Counted from the stretch's first letter, positions 1 to 10,217 are shown. The stretch is DNA of 64,000 nt from Dipteris shenzhenensis (GCA_047967505.1 CM106540.1); one strand, 5' to 3'. Program-made: numbers and translations. The notes: a model not told the origin generated them from the letters alone.

Positions 1-814
1 GCCTCATCATCTTCTAGTTCTAGTTCTTTTTACACCTTGGAGCACAGATTGTGGGTTACTATGAAAGACACCTTGAACTTTCCCATGGAATCTGAATGGG
101 TGCATGAGCTAGAGGGTGTTTAGATGATAGAGGTAGCACTAATAGTATCTCCAAGCTCTCAATGATCAGAGGGATTATCAAAATGTTGTGCACCTTGCAT
201 GATGAGCAAAGAAAGGATAGGATCAGCCTCTTGCACAATACTATTCATCTAAAAGGCAAGGGAAATTTTGAAATGAATGATCATTGGAGACTCATGCAAA
301 CTCAAACATATTATCAAGCACTTCAACATGTGTAAACTATCAGTTTAGCTAATACATTGAGCCACCGGTGCATATATCCCAAATACCAACCTGACTATAA
401 TTTTTGACTATGGATTGACCAACGGATCCATTGGCTCTCAAAGAACAATAAAGGGCTTCATACAAAATCCATTCATTGGTTCCAGAAGCACATTACTATG
501 TAGATCCACATCCCTGCTTCAGGTTTAGCACAATATGATGTGGCCCTTTAGTTTACCTGGAGCTTTAATTTACCCTAAAATCACACCAAATTTGAATTAT
601 ACACTAGGACCAGGTCACCCTTCTTCAATTATAGACTAGGACGAGGTCACCCTTCTAGGAATTATACACTAGGACTAGGTTGCCCTTCTTGAAAATCTTG
701 AACTTGATGTTTCGGTTCACCCATACTCTTTTATGTTCCTGGATGAGATACAGACTCAGGATTTAGTCTTCTTTTAAACAAAGTAAATGATCTTGCTAGA
801 ACTAAACAAAGTCC

Positions 815-1335
815 TTAGGACTCATATTCTCTACTATAATCCATAAAGTTAAAGAGAGGAACTCCATTAGTATAATGGCCTCTAGCTCGAAAACTAGTCA
901 GAATTGTTTTATTACTAATTTTTGGCAACCCATTTTCTTGCAGATGATACGTTGTGGACATTCTACAAATCACCTTATGCACATCTGTAAGCTCCTTGAT
1001 GGTTTTGTTGAGAAAGTGCCCACCATGATTAGAGACCGATTCAATAGGGCATCCAAAATGGATGATTACATTCCTATATAGGAACTTTGCAGTACTTTGC
1101 CCCATAATGCCTAGGCCTCAACCCACTTCATGCAATAATCTGTGTAATACTTGTTGCTAATATGCCTCTCCACTGGTTTGACTAGACCCATGAAATTTAG
1201 GTCCCACTTTTGAAATGGTTCCAAGGGCAGCATCGGATTTAGTGGCATCCAATTAGCATCTACTATTTGGCCACCCCTTTGATAGTGCTAGATATGTTTT
1301 GTGAATTTGTGCACGTCTTTCATCAATGTTGACCA
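815..1335 (-). pseudogene. Integrase fragment (Ty3/gypsy)
   Basis: Minus-strand reading gives AKKIFQAKSWWSTLMKDVHK, then LPLEPFQKWDLNFMGLVKP, YYTDYCMKWVEA, and finally FLYRNVIIHFGCPIESVSNH with STTYHLQENG. These are the zinc-binding linker and catalytic-core motifs of retroviral-type integrases; the familiar SD(R/N)G and TPYHPQ(A/T)NG motifs have become SNHGG and TTYHLQENG. At least two stops interrupt the frame. The catalytic Asp in the FGCPIE-S-D segment has been replaced by Asn. Confidence 0.75.
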
Positions 1336-1489
1336 CCATGATTTGGCTTGAAAGATCTTCTTTGCAATAATTTGGTCAGTTGGGTGAGTAATTGATAGAT
1401 GTATGACAGATATTGATGAAACCACTTGTGTAACTTCACATGGCCCACAAAACTTTGCAATTCTTTGACATTATGAGGAACCTTAGCAT

Positions 1490-2340
1490 AGCATCTAGAA
1501 CAGCCTTGATTTTATAGGGTCAATGGACATCCCCTCTTTGGATATGATATTCCCCAATAGCACAATCTGTTTAACAACCGAATGCACATTGGTCATATTC
1601 AAACTTAAATAGGATATTTGACACTTTTCAAAACACAACTGCAAGTGGTACAGATGCTCACTCTTTTTTTCAAGAACATTAAAACTGTCTAGGAAAACCT
1701 ACATTAAACTAGTAAGTTATGGTGCAAATACCTTCTCTATCCATTGAGTGAAATGTTGGTGGCACATTTTTTAGCCTAAAAGTCATGACATTACTTGAAA
1801 ACACTCCCATTCTATTACAAAAACCATCCACAATCTTAATCCTCCTCCATCATCTAAATTTTGCTATAGTCACACTTTATCCATCTAAGAAGTATACATC
1901 TGATGGCCCACCAATAGCATGCAATAGAGTGTCAAAAAATGGGAGGAGAAATGGATGTGTAATCGTTGCAGTATTCAATTTATGGCAATCCACACAAATT
2001 CGAAGCTTACGGTCTTTTTCAAGACTGACTCGGGAGACAACCAAGTTACCTTGTCCATCAGATAGATGAACCTCACACTTAGTAGCTTATCAATCTCCTT
2101 TTGGACCAGCTTGGTGAAGTTCAAATTCATCTAGTAACACTGCTATATTATAGGTTTAGCATCCTTGTTTAGATTAATCTGGTGCACGCTTGGATCTACC
2201 CCCTTCATATCTATGTAATCCCATGCAAAGATATCTCAGTACGCTTTCAATAGAGCAACAAATTCCTCCTAGAATTTTTCAGTAGCATGAAAGATAATTT
2301 TCATCGGCTTTGGATCATCCGCAATCTTGAGATTAAATTC
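1490..2340 (-). pseudogene. Reverse transcriptase fragment (Ty3/gypsy)
   Basis: The minus strand reads, with frame changes, FAWDYIDMKGVDPSVHQI (about 2240-2160), then KLRICVDCHKLNTATITHPF (about 2010-1955), FLDG near 1890, and LLGNIISKEGMSIDPIKSR (about 1560-1505) followed by VKELQSFVGHV. These match the pre-RT segment, RT finger and palm motifs and the end of RT in plant Ty3/gypsy polyproteins. The sequence around the catalytic aspartate pair is degraded. In-frame stops occur. It would have copied the element RNA into cDNA; this copy cannot. Confidence 0.75.
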
Positions 2341-2450
2341 CTAGAGATCATCTTACTTTACTTGAGAACTCTTGCACATCTGTTCTTCATAGGTCAATTC
2401 TATTTTGAGGATTAACTCTTCTCCATATTTTTGATATAGGGAGACTTTCC

Positions 2451-3018
2451 CCGTCATTTGGTTTTGAATTTGGATCAACACTGACATGCAAATCTACTTA
2501 ATTCTTTTCCTCAGCCTATGCTATACCCATGATAGACACCACATAGATAGTTGTTGTGGTCTAGCGGTTTGACTCATATTGCTTGAAAATTTATGAGACA
2601 TCCACTTCAAAAATCAGAATCACTGATGGATTAGCATCCAATAACTTTAGCTCATCATCAGTCCCCATATTAATTACCTGTTCCTAACTGGTCATTCCCT
2701 TTTCTTTAGGAACATTGTGGGGACCATTTGCATTTTTAGTTTCTTCTTCCCACTTCTTTTGGTGATAGTCAATGAGTCTGGATGCGGGATCAACTAATTC
2801 CAGAGGATTCTAATTTAGATGCATATGTGCCGATTTAGAGGAGTTGAAGAACAATCTAATGTAGACTTAGAATTCGGCAGTGATACATCCAAAAGCAATT
2901 CGGATGAGTAGGACAGCAAGTCCAAAGGGAAGAAAAGACAACAGCTCTTTCTCATCTCTTCAACTAATCATAATATGCCTATACATTCCTCTCAAATATT
3001 TGAAATTCCTTAAGTAGA

Positions 3019-3049
<31 letters not shown>

Positions 3050-3790
3050 ATCTGTCTGTCTGTCTGTCCCTCTCTCTGTGTGTCTTTGTGTCTTTGTGTC
3101 TCTGTCTCTCTCTCTCTCAACTAGAATGTTATCCTACTATGTATCAGCCACCATAATCCCCAAAATGGATATGAATGATAATCAGGAGACACATGCTTGT
3201 TCCTTAGCCTTTAGTGATGTTACCAATAGTAGTAGTTCCCTCTAGAGGTGCTAGAAGAAAATCAAGATGATTAAGATATCCATGAATATGTACATATATA
3301 AGGTAATTTACAATACCACAAGTCACCTCACTTGAAGAAAGGGTCCTTTTGCATTAATAGATTCACTCTTCATGCATAAGCCACATGCATAAGACAAGGG
3401 ACTTTTCTTGTTGTGGTTTGGTGTGCATCACCCAAAAAATTGCATGCCATGACATATGCTTGTATATATATAGGAGTCACCTACAATAAGTTTTTATCTT
3501 TGGTTTGGGTTAGTAACCAACCTCTTCTATGGTTATGTATTTGGGTTGCCAACTTGGAATTGATATTTCCCCCTCATAGAAGTTTACTCCTATCATGGAG
3601 AATACCAAGAGAAAACATTTATTTTGGATCTCTACAAAGCTACATCATTTCTTTAGGGTGATTATTTGTCAACCAAGTTTTTGGTCTTTTCTTAGTTTGT
3701 TTGCTCTTTTTGGTGCCACCGACAAAGATGCAGTGGGAATGCATTTTCTCACTTCACCATTCCAAAACCCAGTCATTTGACCTTAGAGCC
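2451..3790. other. No recognised gene
   Basis: This stretch has only short chance ORFs. It may contain more decayed gypsy gag/protease sequence in its first 500 bases, but no motif I can defend. A pyrimidine microsatellite lies at 3018-3118. Confidence 0.4.
3018..3118. repeat. (TC)n / (TCTG)n microsatellite
   Basis: A run of TC dinucleotides passes into TCTG/TGTC units and then TCTTTGTG and TCTC units. It is a compound pyrimidine-rich simple repeat. Confidence 0.95.
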
Positions 3791-4689
3791 AACAATCTTG
3801 AAAGTATCATATTCATTCCCCATTCATGCTAGAGAGCATAAACTCATAATGAGAGAACCCTATTGGGAGAGTGTTCATTAACATTGAAACAATGCACAAG
3901 CAAGTAAACCAAGCACTTTGAGAGCAAATGCTAGAGAAAATAGATAGCTTGCACAAGAGACCATAATAGAGAGCACTTTGAGTAATTTTAAGACCAAAGT
4001 TATACAAGACACAAAGGGGATGCTAGAATAGTGTGCTCAGACCCATGTTAGCATTGAAGTTTGGCATAGCAGAGGAGCGAGCTAAGCAAGGTGAGGAAGT
4101 GGGTGTAGTGTTCTTGAAAGAAAAGGTGCATGGAGGTGAAATAGAAAAGCTACAACAATGAGCTAGTCACATAAGAAATATTACTTTTGTGACATACATG
4201 ACAGATCAAGAGATCTGTTTAGGTGAAAGGATTGGATCAGGAACATATGGAACGATCTATCAAGTCTGTCTCATAGGATCTCATAGTTTCTTACAACACA
4301 TGTGGTATGTTGGCAAGCAGTACATGGGTATTGTTGGTGCTGGTAGATGAGAAGCATGAAGAGAAGGGGCCATGTAGATAGCACATCATGTCCTCCTCCG
4401 AGTTATTGCTACTACCCAAGAGGAGCCTCTTTGGACATCACACCATACTTCAATGGTGGTAGCTTATCTCAAATGTTTCTCCAATTGCCATTTAATGAAG
4501 GGTCCTTTAGGTGTCATGTTGATACACACTTGAAGGGAGGAGATGAGAAGAAAGCACAAGCATAAGGCAAGCTAGAGGATGCAATCAAAGGCTTTGGAGA
4601 TGTGGTGCAGAGAATCGACTTCTTTTGTGCCAACGTGCACCATTTAGTCCATGCTCTTCTAGCTAGAGTAGCACACAACTTGCATAAGA
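3790..4689 (+). pseudogene. Protein-kinase-like pseudogene, 5' half (kinase-hAT repeat copy 1)
   Basis: About 4200-4270 translates to TDQEICLGERIGSGTYGTIYQ, a glycine-rich loop (GxGxxG) of a protein kinase N-lobe. Downstream lie DAIKGFGDVVQRIDFFC and the start of a putative catalytic-loop segment, HNLHK, at 4677-4688. Stops occur near 4350 and 4563. The upstream part (3800-4150) is also shared with the inverted copy at 24.2-24.9 kb. The sequence stops at the LTR element inserted at 4690 and resumes at 7692. I cannot assign the kinase to a named family; its relatives in this window use HTDLHPGN and DWG in place of the commoner HRDxKxxN and DFG. Confidence 0.6.
4685..4689 (+). repeat. Target-site duplication, left (TAAGA)
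   Basis: TAAGA directly precedes the TG of the 5' LTR and recurs right after the CA of the 3' LTR. Removing the element and one TAAGA restores the sequence seen in the second kinase-hAT copy near 17,940 (TTGCATAAGGCC against TTGCATAAGACC). Confidence 0.92.
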
Positions 4690-5021
4690 TGTTGAGAGTT
4701 GTGGTGCCATGAGCACATGTAGAGCAAAGGTATGAGTAAAGGGCAAGCTGCCACATGGCATGGAGGACATATCCCACATGTGAGCAAGCATATGGATGTA
4801 AGTACCCTCACCTATAAAAGGGAGGTTCATTTGAAGTAATATCAATCAAGCACTTTGCACTATCTCAAGATTCTCTTTATGAGTCCAAGCTAATCTATCT
4901 TGGAACCTAATTGACTTGAGTTTTAGATCATGATCACTCTTATGATTCATCCACCTTAGATTAATGTTGTCATTAGCGTAGATTAGGGCCCATAGGAGAG
5001 CTTGGTCCATGTGCTTTAACA
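4690..5021 (+). repeat. 5' LTR of the gag-only element
   Basis: 332 bp, TG...CA ends. It holds a TATA box (TATAAAAG, 4813-4820) preceded by CTCACC, so transcription probably starts about 30 bases downstream. It aligns without gaps to 7360-7691. Confidence 0.93.
4813..4820 (+). promoter_or_regulatory. LTR TATA box
   Basis: TATAAAAG within the 5' LTR; the same octamer is conserved at 7483-7490 in the 3' LTR. Confidence 0.75.
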
Positions 5022-5033
5022 TGGTATCAGAGC
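5022..5033 (+). promoter_or_regulatory. Primer binding site, tRNA-iMet
   Basis: TGGTATCAGAGC begins immediately after the 5' LTR. It is complementary to the 3' end of plant initiator methionine tRNA, the usual copia-type primer. Confidence 0.92.
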
Positions 5034-6434
5034 ATGGTTGTCGCTTGAGTTGAGGTGCCATCCGTGAGAGTTCATCATTTGAGAGATTCTAGGGTTTCTC
5101 CATCATTGCATGTGAGTAATATAGAGAGAGAGACTTAGTTCATTGAGAGAGATTATGAGTGTATTCATTCAGCTCATTGCTTCTTGTGAGAGAGAGTTTA
5201 AGTTCTAGTTTATTGCATAGAGAGAGAGATCAGTTTCTTTCTAAGGCTTGAGAGAGAGAGAGAGCCAACAATAAGGCTTTAGCATCCACGGGTAAAGGCG
5301 TAGCCAGCACCTTCATGCTCTCAATGACCTACAATGCCTAGCAACATTGAACAACTTGTAGTTGGAGCTGAAGGAGCTATAGAAGAGCCGCCTTGAGCAT
5401 GTAATGGGCTCCCATAGCACCTCACAAACGAATGCTCCACTGTCTTCAACTGCCATCAGCGCCCTTGTACGAAGCTCCTTTGCCACAACTAGACGACCTT
5501 CAGCAACAAAACGTTTCTTGCCCCATCCCTGTGCAGCAGCTGCTCACCATCTAATTCTATGACTCCCAAGCTACCTCAACACAGTGCCATAGTAGCTCAC
5601 GATGGACTTCCCTCTAGTGCATCTACAGCAACAACTTGAGCCAAGCCAAATGACTCCATCGACAGATGCATAGTTAGTTGTATACTGCCCTACTATGGTC
5701 GTGTCAGTACTGCCTTGCCGAGGCGAGGTGTTGTAGAGGCTTGGGCGTGCTGCAAGGTCACGGCGACTCCTATGCAATAGCTGTGGCAGAAGGTCATAGA
5801 TGCAAGCTCACCCACACGCTCCTGCATCAGCGGGACCTTAGTGCAGGCCGTGGCTCTACAAGACATCTTCCACCCTCCATAGGTTGTGTAGACACTGTCT
5901 CTTCGAGCCTCGATTGCTTCTGCGAACTCCTCCAAGCTCCGTCGTCGTCGCACCTCTACAGACAGCAAAGCTTTTCCTTTTGTTTTTTCTAAGGTTGAAC
6001 CTTAGGCCACGTGGCAGTCCCTTGATAGGACACGTGGTAGATAAGGTTGGTTGTGGGTAAGTTAACCTTGGTTAAGTTTATAGTTTGGTTCAATTTATTT
6101 GGACCATGGTTAAATTTTCTTAACCTTGGGTTAACCTATTTGGGCCAAAAGATTACCACATGGCACAGGGCCACCTCAGCATAGTAACCCCTTGCCAAGC
6201 ATAGTTTGTAAGCAGCATATGAACTCTTGTGCTACATCATCAAGGCCCCTCTTCTTCAGAGAAACTTCGATAAAGTGTAACTTGCAATCTAGGAAGAATT
6301 TGCACACGCTCTAAAAAGGAAAAATAATCGGTTTTTTAAGCTCTACGCATCTATGAACTTAGATTTTCTGTATGCAATTAGACACTACCAGATTTGAAAG
6401 TATATTCAACTAGTAAGACCTTTGCAATGGCAAT
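5034..6434 (+). other. Untranslated leader of the gag-only element
   Basis: About 1.4 kb between primer site and gag. The first 250 bases carry GAGAGA runs; 5280-5960 is GC-richer than its surroundings and has short ORFs on both strands (for example 5678-5992 plus, 5693-5968 minus) with no recognisable domain. It may hold packaging signals or captured host DNA. Confidence 0.6.
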
Positions 6435-7208
6435 ATGCACCCTGTTGAGAACTTCACTGTGGAAGGATTTCACACCTGGTGTACACAAATGAGGTATCTC
6501 TTGATGCATCAAAAGCTTTGGAAGATTGTAAAAGAAGATATACCCACTGCACAAAATGATGCGTGGAAGGAAAAAGATGAAGCAGCACTATCACTCATCG
6601 GTTTGCATTTAGGTCCAAACATAATTCATCATATAGACTCCAAGGATCATGCCAAGGATGCATGGGATGAGTTAAACACAGTGTTTGGTGCAAAAGCCAA
6701 AAACCAAGAAATCCATCTTAATATTGAGTTCTATGGTATGCACATGGGCTTCAATGAATCCATGGCACAATTTGTCAACAAAATCAAAAGCATTATGACC
6801 CAACTAGAAGGCATAAATGCAAAAGTAGGGGAGAAAGATGCACTTGCAATTCTCCTTAAAAGCATGCCTGTAGAGTATAGTGCACTGACAACCACTTTGA
6901 AGAATTTGCCAGATCCAAAATTTGAGGAATATGTATCCTCTCTTCTTGAAAAAGAAAGAGAGTTGAAGGCATCGACATCAACATTGACATCTAAATGCAA
7001 TAGCTATAATGAAGAACAAGCACTATTTAGTAAAACATCAACGAAGTGCTACCAAAGTGACTACAGACTGAAGAACAAACCAAAGTGTCACCATTGCAAG
7101 AAGTTGGGACACAAGGAAGAAGATTGCAGATTGAAGAACTGGCAGGTCAACTACACAACATCGTCATCAAGCCATGAGCCAAAAGGTGACATCAATGGAA
7201 TGTATTGA
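6435..7208 (+). CDS. gag: Copia-type Gag protein, 257 aa
   Basis: Intact ORF from ATG 6435 to TGA. The N-terminal half reads FTVEGFHTWCTQMRYLL, then LWKIVKEDI and AKDAWDELNTVFG, the pattern of the UBN2/retrotran_gag_2 domain of plant copia Gag (residues about 5-185). Residues about 216-229 form a CCHC zinc knuckle, CHHCKKLGHKEEDC, for RNA binding. Gag would form the virus-like particle and package RNA. The protein ends about 28 residues after the knuckle and the 3' LTR begins about 150 bases later, so there is no Pol fusion. An ATG at 6427 in another frame lies just upstream. The open frame in an element without pol suggests selection on Gag or recent insertion. Confidence 0.9.
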   Translation: MHPVENFTVEGFHTWCTQMRYLLMHQKLWKIVKEDIPTAQNDAWKEKDEAALSLIGLHLGPNIIHHIDSKDHAKDAWDELNTVFGAKAKNQEIHLNIEFYGMHMGFNESMAQFVNKIKSIMTQLEGINAKVGEKDALAILLKSMPVEYSALTTTLKNLPDPKFEEYVSSLLEKERELKASTSTLTSKCNSYNEEQALFSKTSTKCYQSDYRLKNKPKCHHCKKLGHKEEDCRLKNWQVNYTTSSSSHEPKGDINGMY

Positions 7209-7359
7209 GAAACAAAAACCTTGCCAACCTTGCATATATTTTGTAAATCAAACCTGACCACCTGAGAGTAGCTATGAAAGCAGCCAAGGGAGGATTTGAC
7301 CTTGTAACTCACATCTGACCACCTTGCAGTAGCCAAAGGATCATGGCACCAAGGGGAGG
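7209..7359 (+). promoter_or_regulatory. 3' untranslated region with polypurine tract
   Basis: About 150 bp between the gag stop and the 3' LTR. AAGGGGAGG at 7351-7359 abuts the LTR and fits a plus-strand primer tract. Confidence 0.75.
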
Positions 7360-7691
7360 TGTTGAGAGTTGTAGTGCCGTGAGCACATGTAGAGCAAAGG
7401 TATGAGTAAAGGGCAAGCTGCCACATGGCATGGAGGACATATCCCACATGTGAGCAAGCATAAGGATGTAAGTACCCTCACCTATAAAAGGGAGGTTCAT
7501 TTGAAGTAATATTAATCAAGCACTTTGCAGTATCTCAAGATTCTCTTTATGAGTCCAAGCTAATCTATCTTGGAACCTAATTGACTTGAGTTATAGATCA
7601 TGATTACTCTTAGGATTCATCCACCTTAGATTAATATTGTCATTAGAGTAGATTAGGGTCCATAGGAGAGCTTGGTCCATGCGCTTTAACA
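7360..7691 (+). repeat. 3' LTR of the gag-only element
   Basis: 332 bp, gap-free partner of 4690-5021, with TATA octamer at 7483-7490. The twelve hand-counted differences include transitions and transversions. Confidence 0.93.
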
Positions 7692-7696
7692 TAAGA
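7692..7696 (+). repeat. Target-site duplication, right (TAAGA)
   Basis: Second copy of the 5-bp duplication made when the LTR element integrated. Confidence 0.92.
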
Positions 7697-7860
7697 CCTA
7701 ATGGTTCCATACATAGTTGCAACCTGGTAACATCTTGCTTGATTTTACTCCAAATGGTGCATGTCAAGTTGGAATCATTGATTGGGGAATGTCACAAGAT
7801 TTTTTTCAGGATCATAGAAAGGCCTTCAAAAAGATGAAGGTTATTCATAGTCTTCCCTTT
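7692..7860 (+). pseudogene. Protein-kinase-like pseudogene, catalytic segment (copy 1)
   Basis: Continues the kinase-like sequence interrupted at 4689. Translation gives PGNILLDFTPNGACQVGIID, then WGMSQDF and DHRKAFKKMK. This resembles the kinase catalytic loop (HTDLHPGN in the sister copy) and a DWG metal-binding motif in place of DFG. Here the catalytic Asp codon has become a stop (HT*LQPGN), so the copy is dead. It passes directly into hAT sequence. Confidence 0.6.
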
Positions 7861-7891
7861 TTGGAGAAGTCATGCACCAGTAAACAACTCA

Positions 7892-8227
7892 ATGAAAAAT
7901 GTTCAAATGGAAGGTTCTATGGTTCGGCTTTGGAGTGAGCTCTCCCGTAGCACATTTCTACAAGATAACATTTCTGAGTACTTCAAGCTTGCAAAATTAT
8001 GTCAAGCATTTATGCTTGGCTTAGTTGAGGATGAAAGGTGTTTCAATACTTTGAGTTACTTGAAGAATAAGCTTCGTAGTAAGTTGGATGAGAACTTAGA
8101 TCTTAGCTTGAGATTGTACTATTGTTTGTATGATGTTAGTAGCTTTCCATATGATAGAGCATTAGCACTGTGGAAGTCAAGTTGTAAAGGAAAGGCTATA
8201 ATTAGCTTTTTGGACCATATAAACTAG
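7892..8227 (+). pseudogene. hAT transposase C-terminal dimerisation domain (copy 1)
   Basis: 111-residue open frame with EYFKLAKLCQAFMLG, VEDERCFNTLSYLKNKLRSK and LDLSLRLYY, then FPYDRALALWK. This is the hAT dimerisation domain pattern (KLA...SVEDERCFSTL..KNKLRN...W). The DDE catalytic part and BED finger are absent, and kinase-like sequence lies just upstream in another frame. Full hAT transposases are about 600-800 aa, so this is a C-terminal fragment. Confidence 0.82.
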
Positions 8228-8670
8228 ACTTTAAACTTTCTTTCCAACGTATTTGAAGGATATTCATTACCCTTGAAGAATTCTATGCTTTGTATAATTT
8301 ATAAATGCTAGCTATTCATGTCTTTTGTATTGTGAAATAGAAAAAAGAGGTAGATTTTGATATTATTAGTTTTAAATGTTGGCTATTTCATGTCTTTTCA
8401 GATTGTGCAATAGAAAAGAGAGGTAAGCACTGTGGAAGCCAAGTTGTAAAAGGAAAGGATATAATTAGCTTGTGGGACTATTTGAACTTGACTTTGAGAA
8501 CTTTTTTTATAATGTATTTGAAGGATATTCACTACCCTTGAAATTTTTTAAAAGAGTTGAAATTTTCCAATGGTTTGAAACTTTAAAAAATAATATATGA
8601 AAAAATTCGCCAATATATTATAATACTATATTACTATACATTCGATAAAAATATCCCTGCCTCCATTGCT
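8228..8670 (+). repeat. 3' flank of the hAT fragment with internal duplication
   Basis: The segment coding for the domain end and its 3' flank (from about 8162) recurs about 264 bases later (from about 8426: GCACTGTGGAAG...AAAGGATATAATTAGCTTG). The same duplication is present in the second copy (18,538 and 18,797), so it predates the larger duplication. No gene otherwise. Confidence 0.75.
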
Positions 8671-9498
8671 CTCTTGCTGTCCCTCCATTGAACTATGCAT
8701 TGCATGCGTTTTATGTCAAAGTCCTCGACATAGAAGACCTCTACATAGAATTGCTTCAGTTGCATCCTCTGGAATTAAAAGAAGAGTGTATTGAGCAAAA
8801 AAAGCCATCTATAGCTTACAAATAGTTCCCTCTGCAAAATGACACTTAAAATGATTTGACAGTTCCAATGTAAATAGAGCGTACCTAGTCCATGTGGTGA
8901 CACAGGTGGTGTGTCCAATCTCTTACGAATGTGCGGTTTTTGTGTGTGTTGTAGGCATCGAATTAGCAGGAGTGGATGCAGGTTGGAAATGGTGATGACA
9001 CATGGTGCTGGGCATGCAGTTCCTCTATCCTTTAGGGGAGGAGACACCAAAATTGCTTCGGCTTTTTCTTAACAATCTCTCCAAACCTTCTTCGTTGATC
9101 AAAGGACGAGGTGGCAGGAAAGGTCGAGGAAGCAAATTCGCACCCGAAAGCATTACTGTTTCAAAAACTCTAACAACAGCCAAACATGCTCTTTCTCTTT
9201 GTAGGTTAGAAGAGGCTAAATCAGACAATCAATGATGGAAGGCTCTCTGTTGTCACACACATCAAGGAATAGATTTTGCTCTTGTACATGGTAAATCGTG
9301 GTTCTTCTAGGATGTCGCTGCTGCTCGGGTACCGTTCATGACTTGCCCTCTATGTCTTGCGAGCTCATGGGTCCCAAAGCTCTGGATCCCAATTCGGAGA
9401 GCAATGCTCAACCGCGGATTGCACGGCTCTACATACAAATGAAGGAAACAAATCTCTTTATCGTAGAGGAGAGGGTAGAGTTGTACAATTTGTCAAAG

Positions 9499-10217
9499 TG
9501 TTACGAGAAAGTATTTCTCAAAGCTCTTGTTCGAAATGATGTAAAGTATTTATAGGATCACAGTAGACATGGCGGGGGTTCTATTTAATACTTGGGTTTA
9601 GTCAGGGACACCTAACTAAACGTGTGCCATTAATAAGTATCATGGGTGATGCCATTTAGAAATACTCACATTAATGGATTGTCAATTGTAAAATTACTTA
9701 GCATGATTGCCTAATCATATGATGTATATCATTACGCTAAGTATTTGACTACTGGTAGATTGGTTTATTGAGTATAGGAAATGACATGGACGGATGGGAG
9801 TAAACATGTTCGAGGGAATAAAGGCCAAATGCCATGGCTTTGTGCTAGTACTTTGTGATGTATTAAATGGCCAAGGGTCATTACATTTTGGATAAGGGAG
9901 AGTGCTTAAAAGCCTTTCACTTTTGACATGTAAATTTGGATGAGTACGTGAGAAAAGGAGTGACATAGAGAAAAGTAAGGTAAAAGGATGCTCAAGAGAA
10001 AAGTATGGAAAAGGGATGATCAAGAGATGAATACGTAACTTTGTATCTATGGCGCATGTGCTTATTGAAATATTATAAATACTCTTGGTGTGGGATCATG
10101 AGCCACACACCTGAGGGGGGAGATTGTACCTAGTGATTGCCTCTTGTCTTTCATGACTTTTCGTGCATGTTCGATTTTTGGTGCTATTGTATGTGTTTGA
10201 ATTGTATTTACATTTCA
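9499..10217 (+). repeat. Probable 5' LTR (Ty3/gypsy)
   Basis: Begins TGTTACGAG and ends ACATTTCA, about 719 bp, one base before a primer site. TATTATAAATAC near 10,071 may be the TATA box. No second LTR is present, so the limits rest on the TG/CA ends, the primer site and the duplication breakpoint. Confidence 0.65.

Larger units (their letters stand above)
800..2450 (-). mobile_element. Decayed Ty3/gypsy LTR retrotransposon, pol region
   Basis: Minus-strand translation gives RT followed by integrase-type sequence in the usual Ty3/gypsy order (RT at high coordinates, integrase at low). There are several stops and frameshifts and no LTRs could be identified, so this is an old fragment. The RT-to-integrase distance is too short for a full RNase H domain, which seems to have been deleted. 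Family assignment is by motif reading, not by search. Confidence 0.8.
4690..7691 (+). mobile_element. Complete non-autonomous LTR retrotransposon (gag only, TR-GAG type)
   Basis: Two 332-bp direct LTRs (4690-5021, 7360-7691) begin TGTTGAGAG and end TTTAACA, and are flanked by the 5-bp target duplication TAAGA (4685-4689, 7692-7696). A tRNA-iMet primer site follows the 5' LTR and a purine tract precedes the 3' LTR. The only long ORF is a copia-type gag; no protease, integrase, RT or RNase H was found in the 3-kb body. Hand alignment of the LTRs gives about 12 substitutions and no indels, so the insertion is moderately young. It probably moves using the pol of a copia partner. Confidence 0.92.
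7692..9498 (+). repeat. Kinase-hAT repeat, copy 1 (right part; left part is 4482-4689)
   Basis: Removing the LTR element, 4482-4689 plus 7692-9498 aligns along its length with 17,737-19,757. Similarity ends abruptly at GTCAAAG in both copies; copy 1 then continues with a putative LTR start. From 8671 to 9498 no protein is recognised, although both copies retain matching sequence, including the ALDPNSESNAQP reading. Confidence 0.85.

Noticed and set aside
4514-4845. Minus-strand ORFs repeated at 7151-7500
   Set aside because: They repeat only because they lie in the two LTRs; no independent evidence of coding.
5678-5992. 104-codon ORF in the gag-only element's leader
   Set aside because: An overlapping minus ORF is similar in length and no motif is present; probably due to higher GC content.
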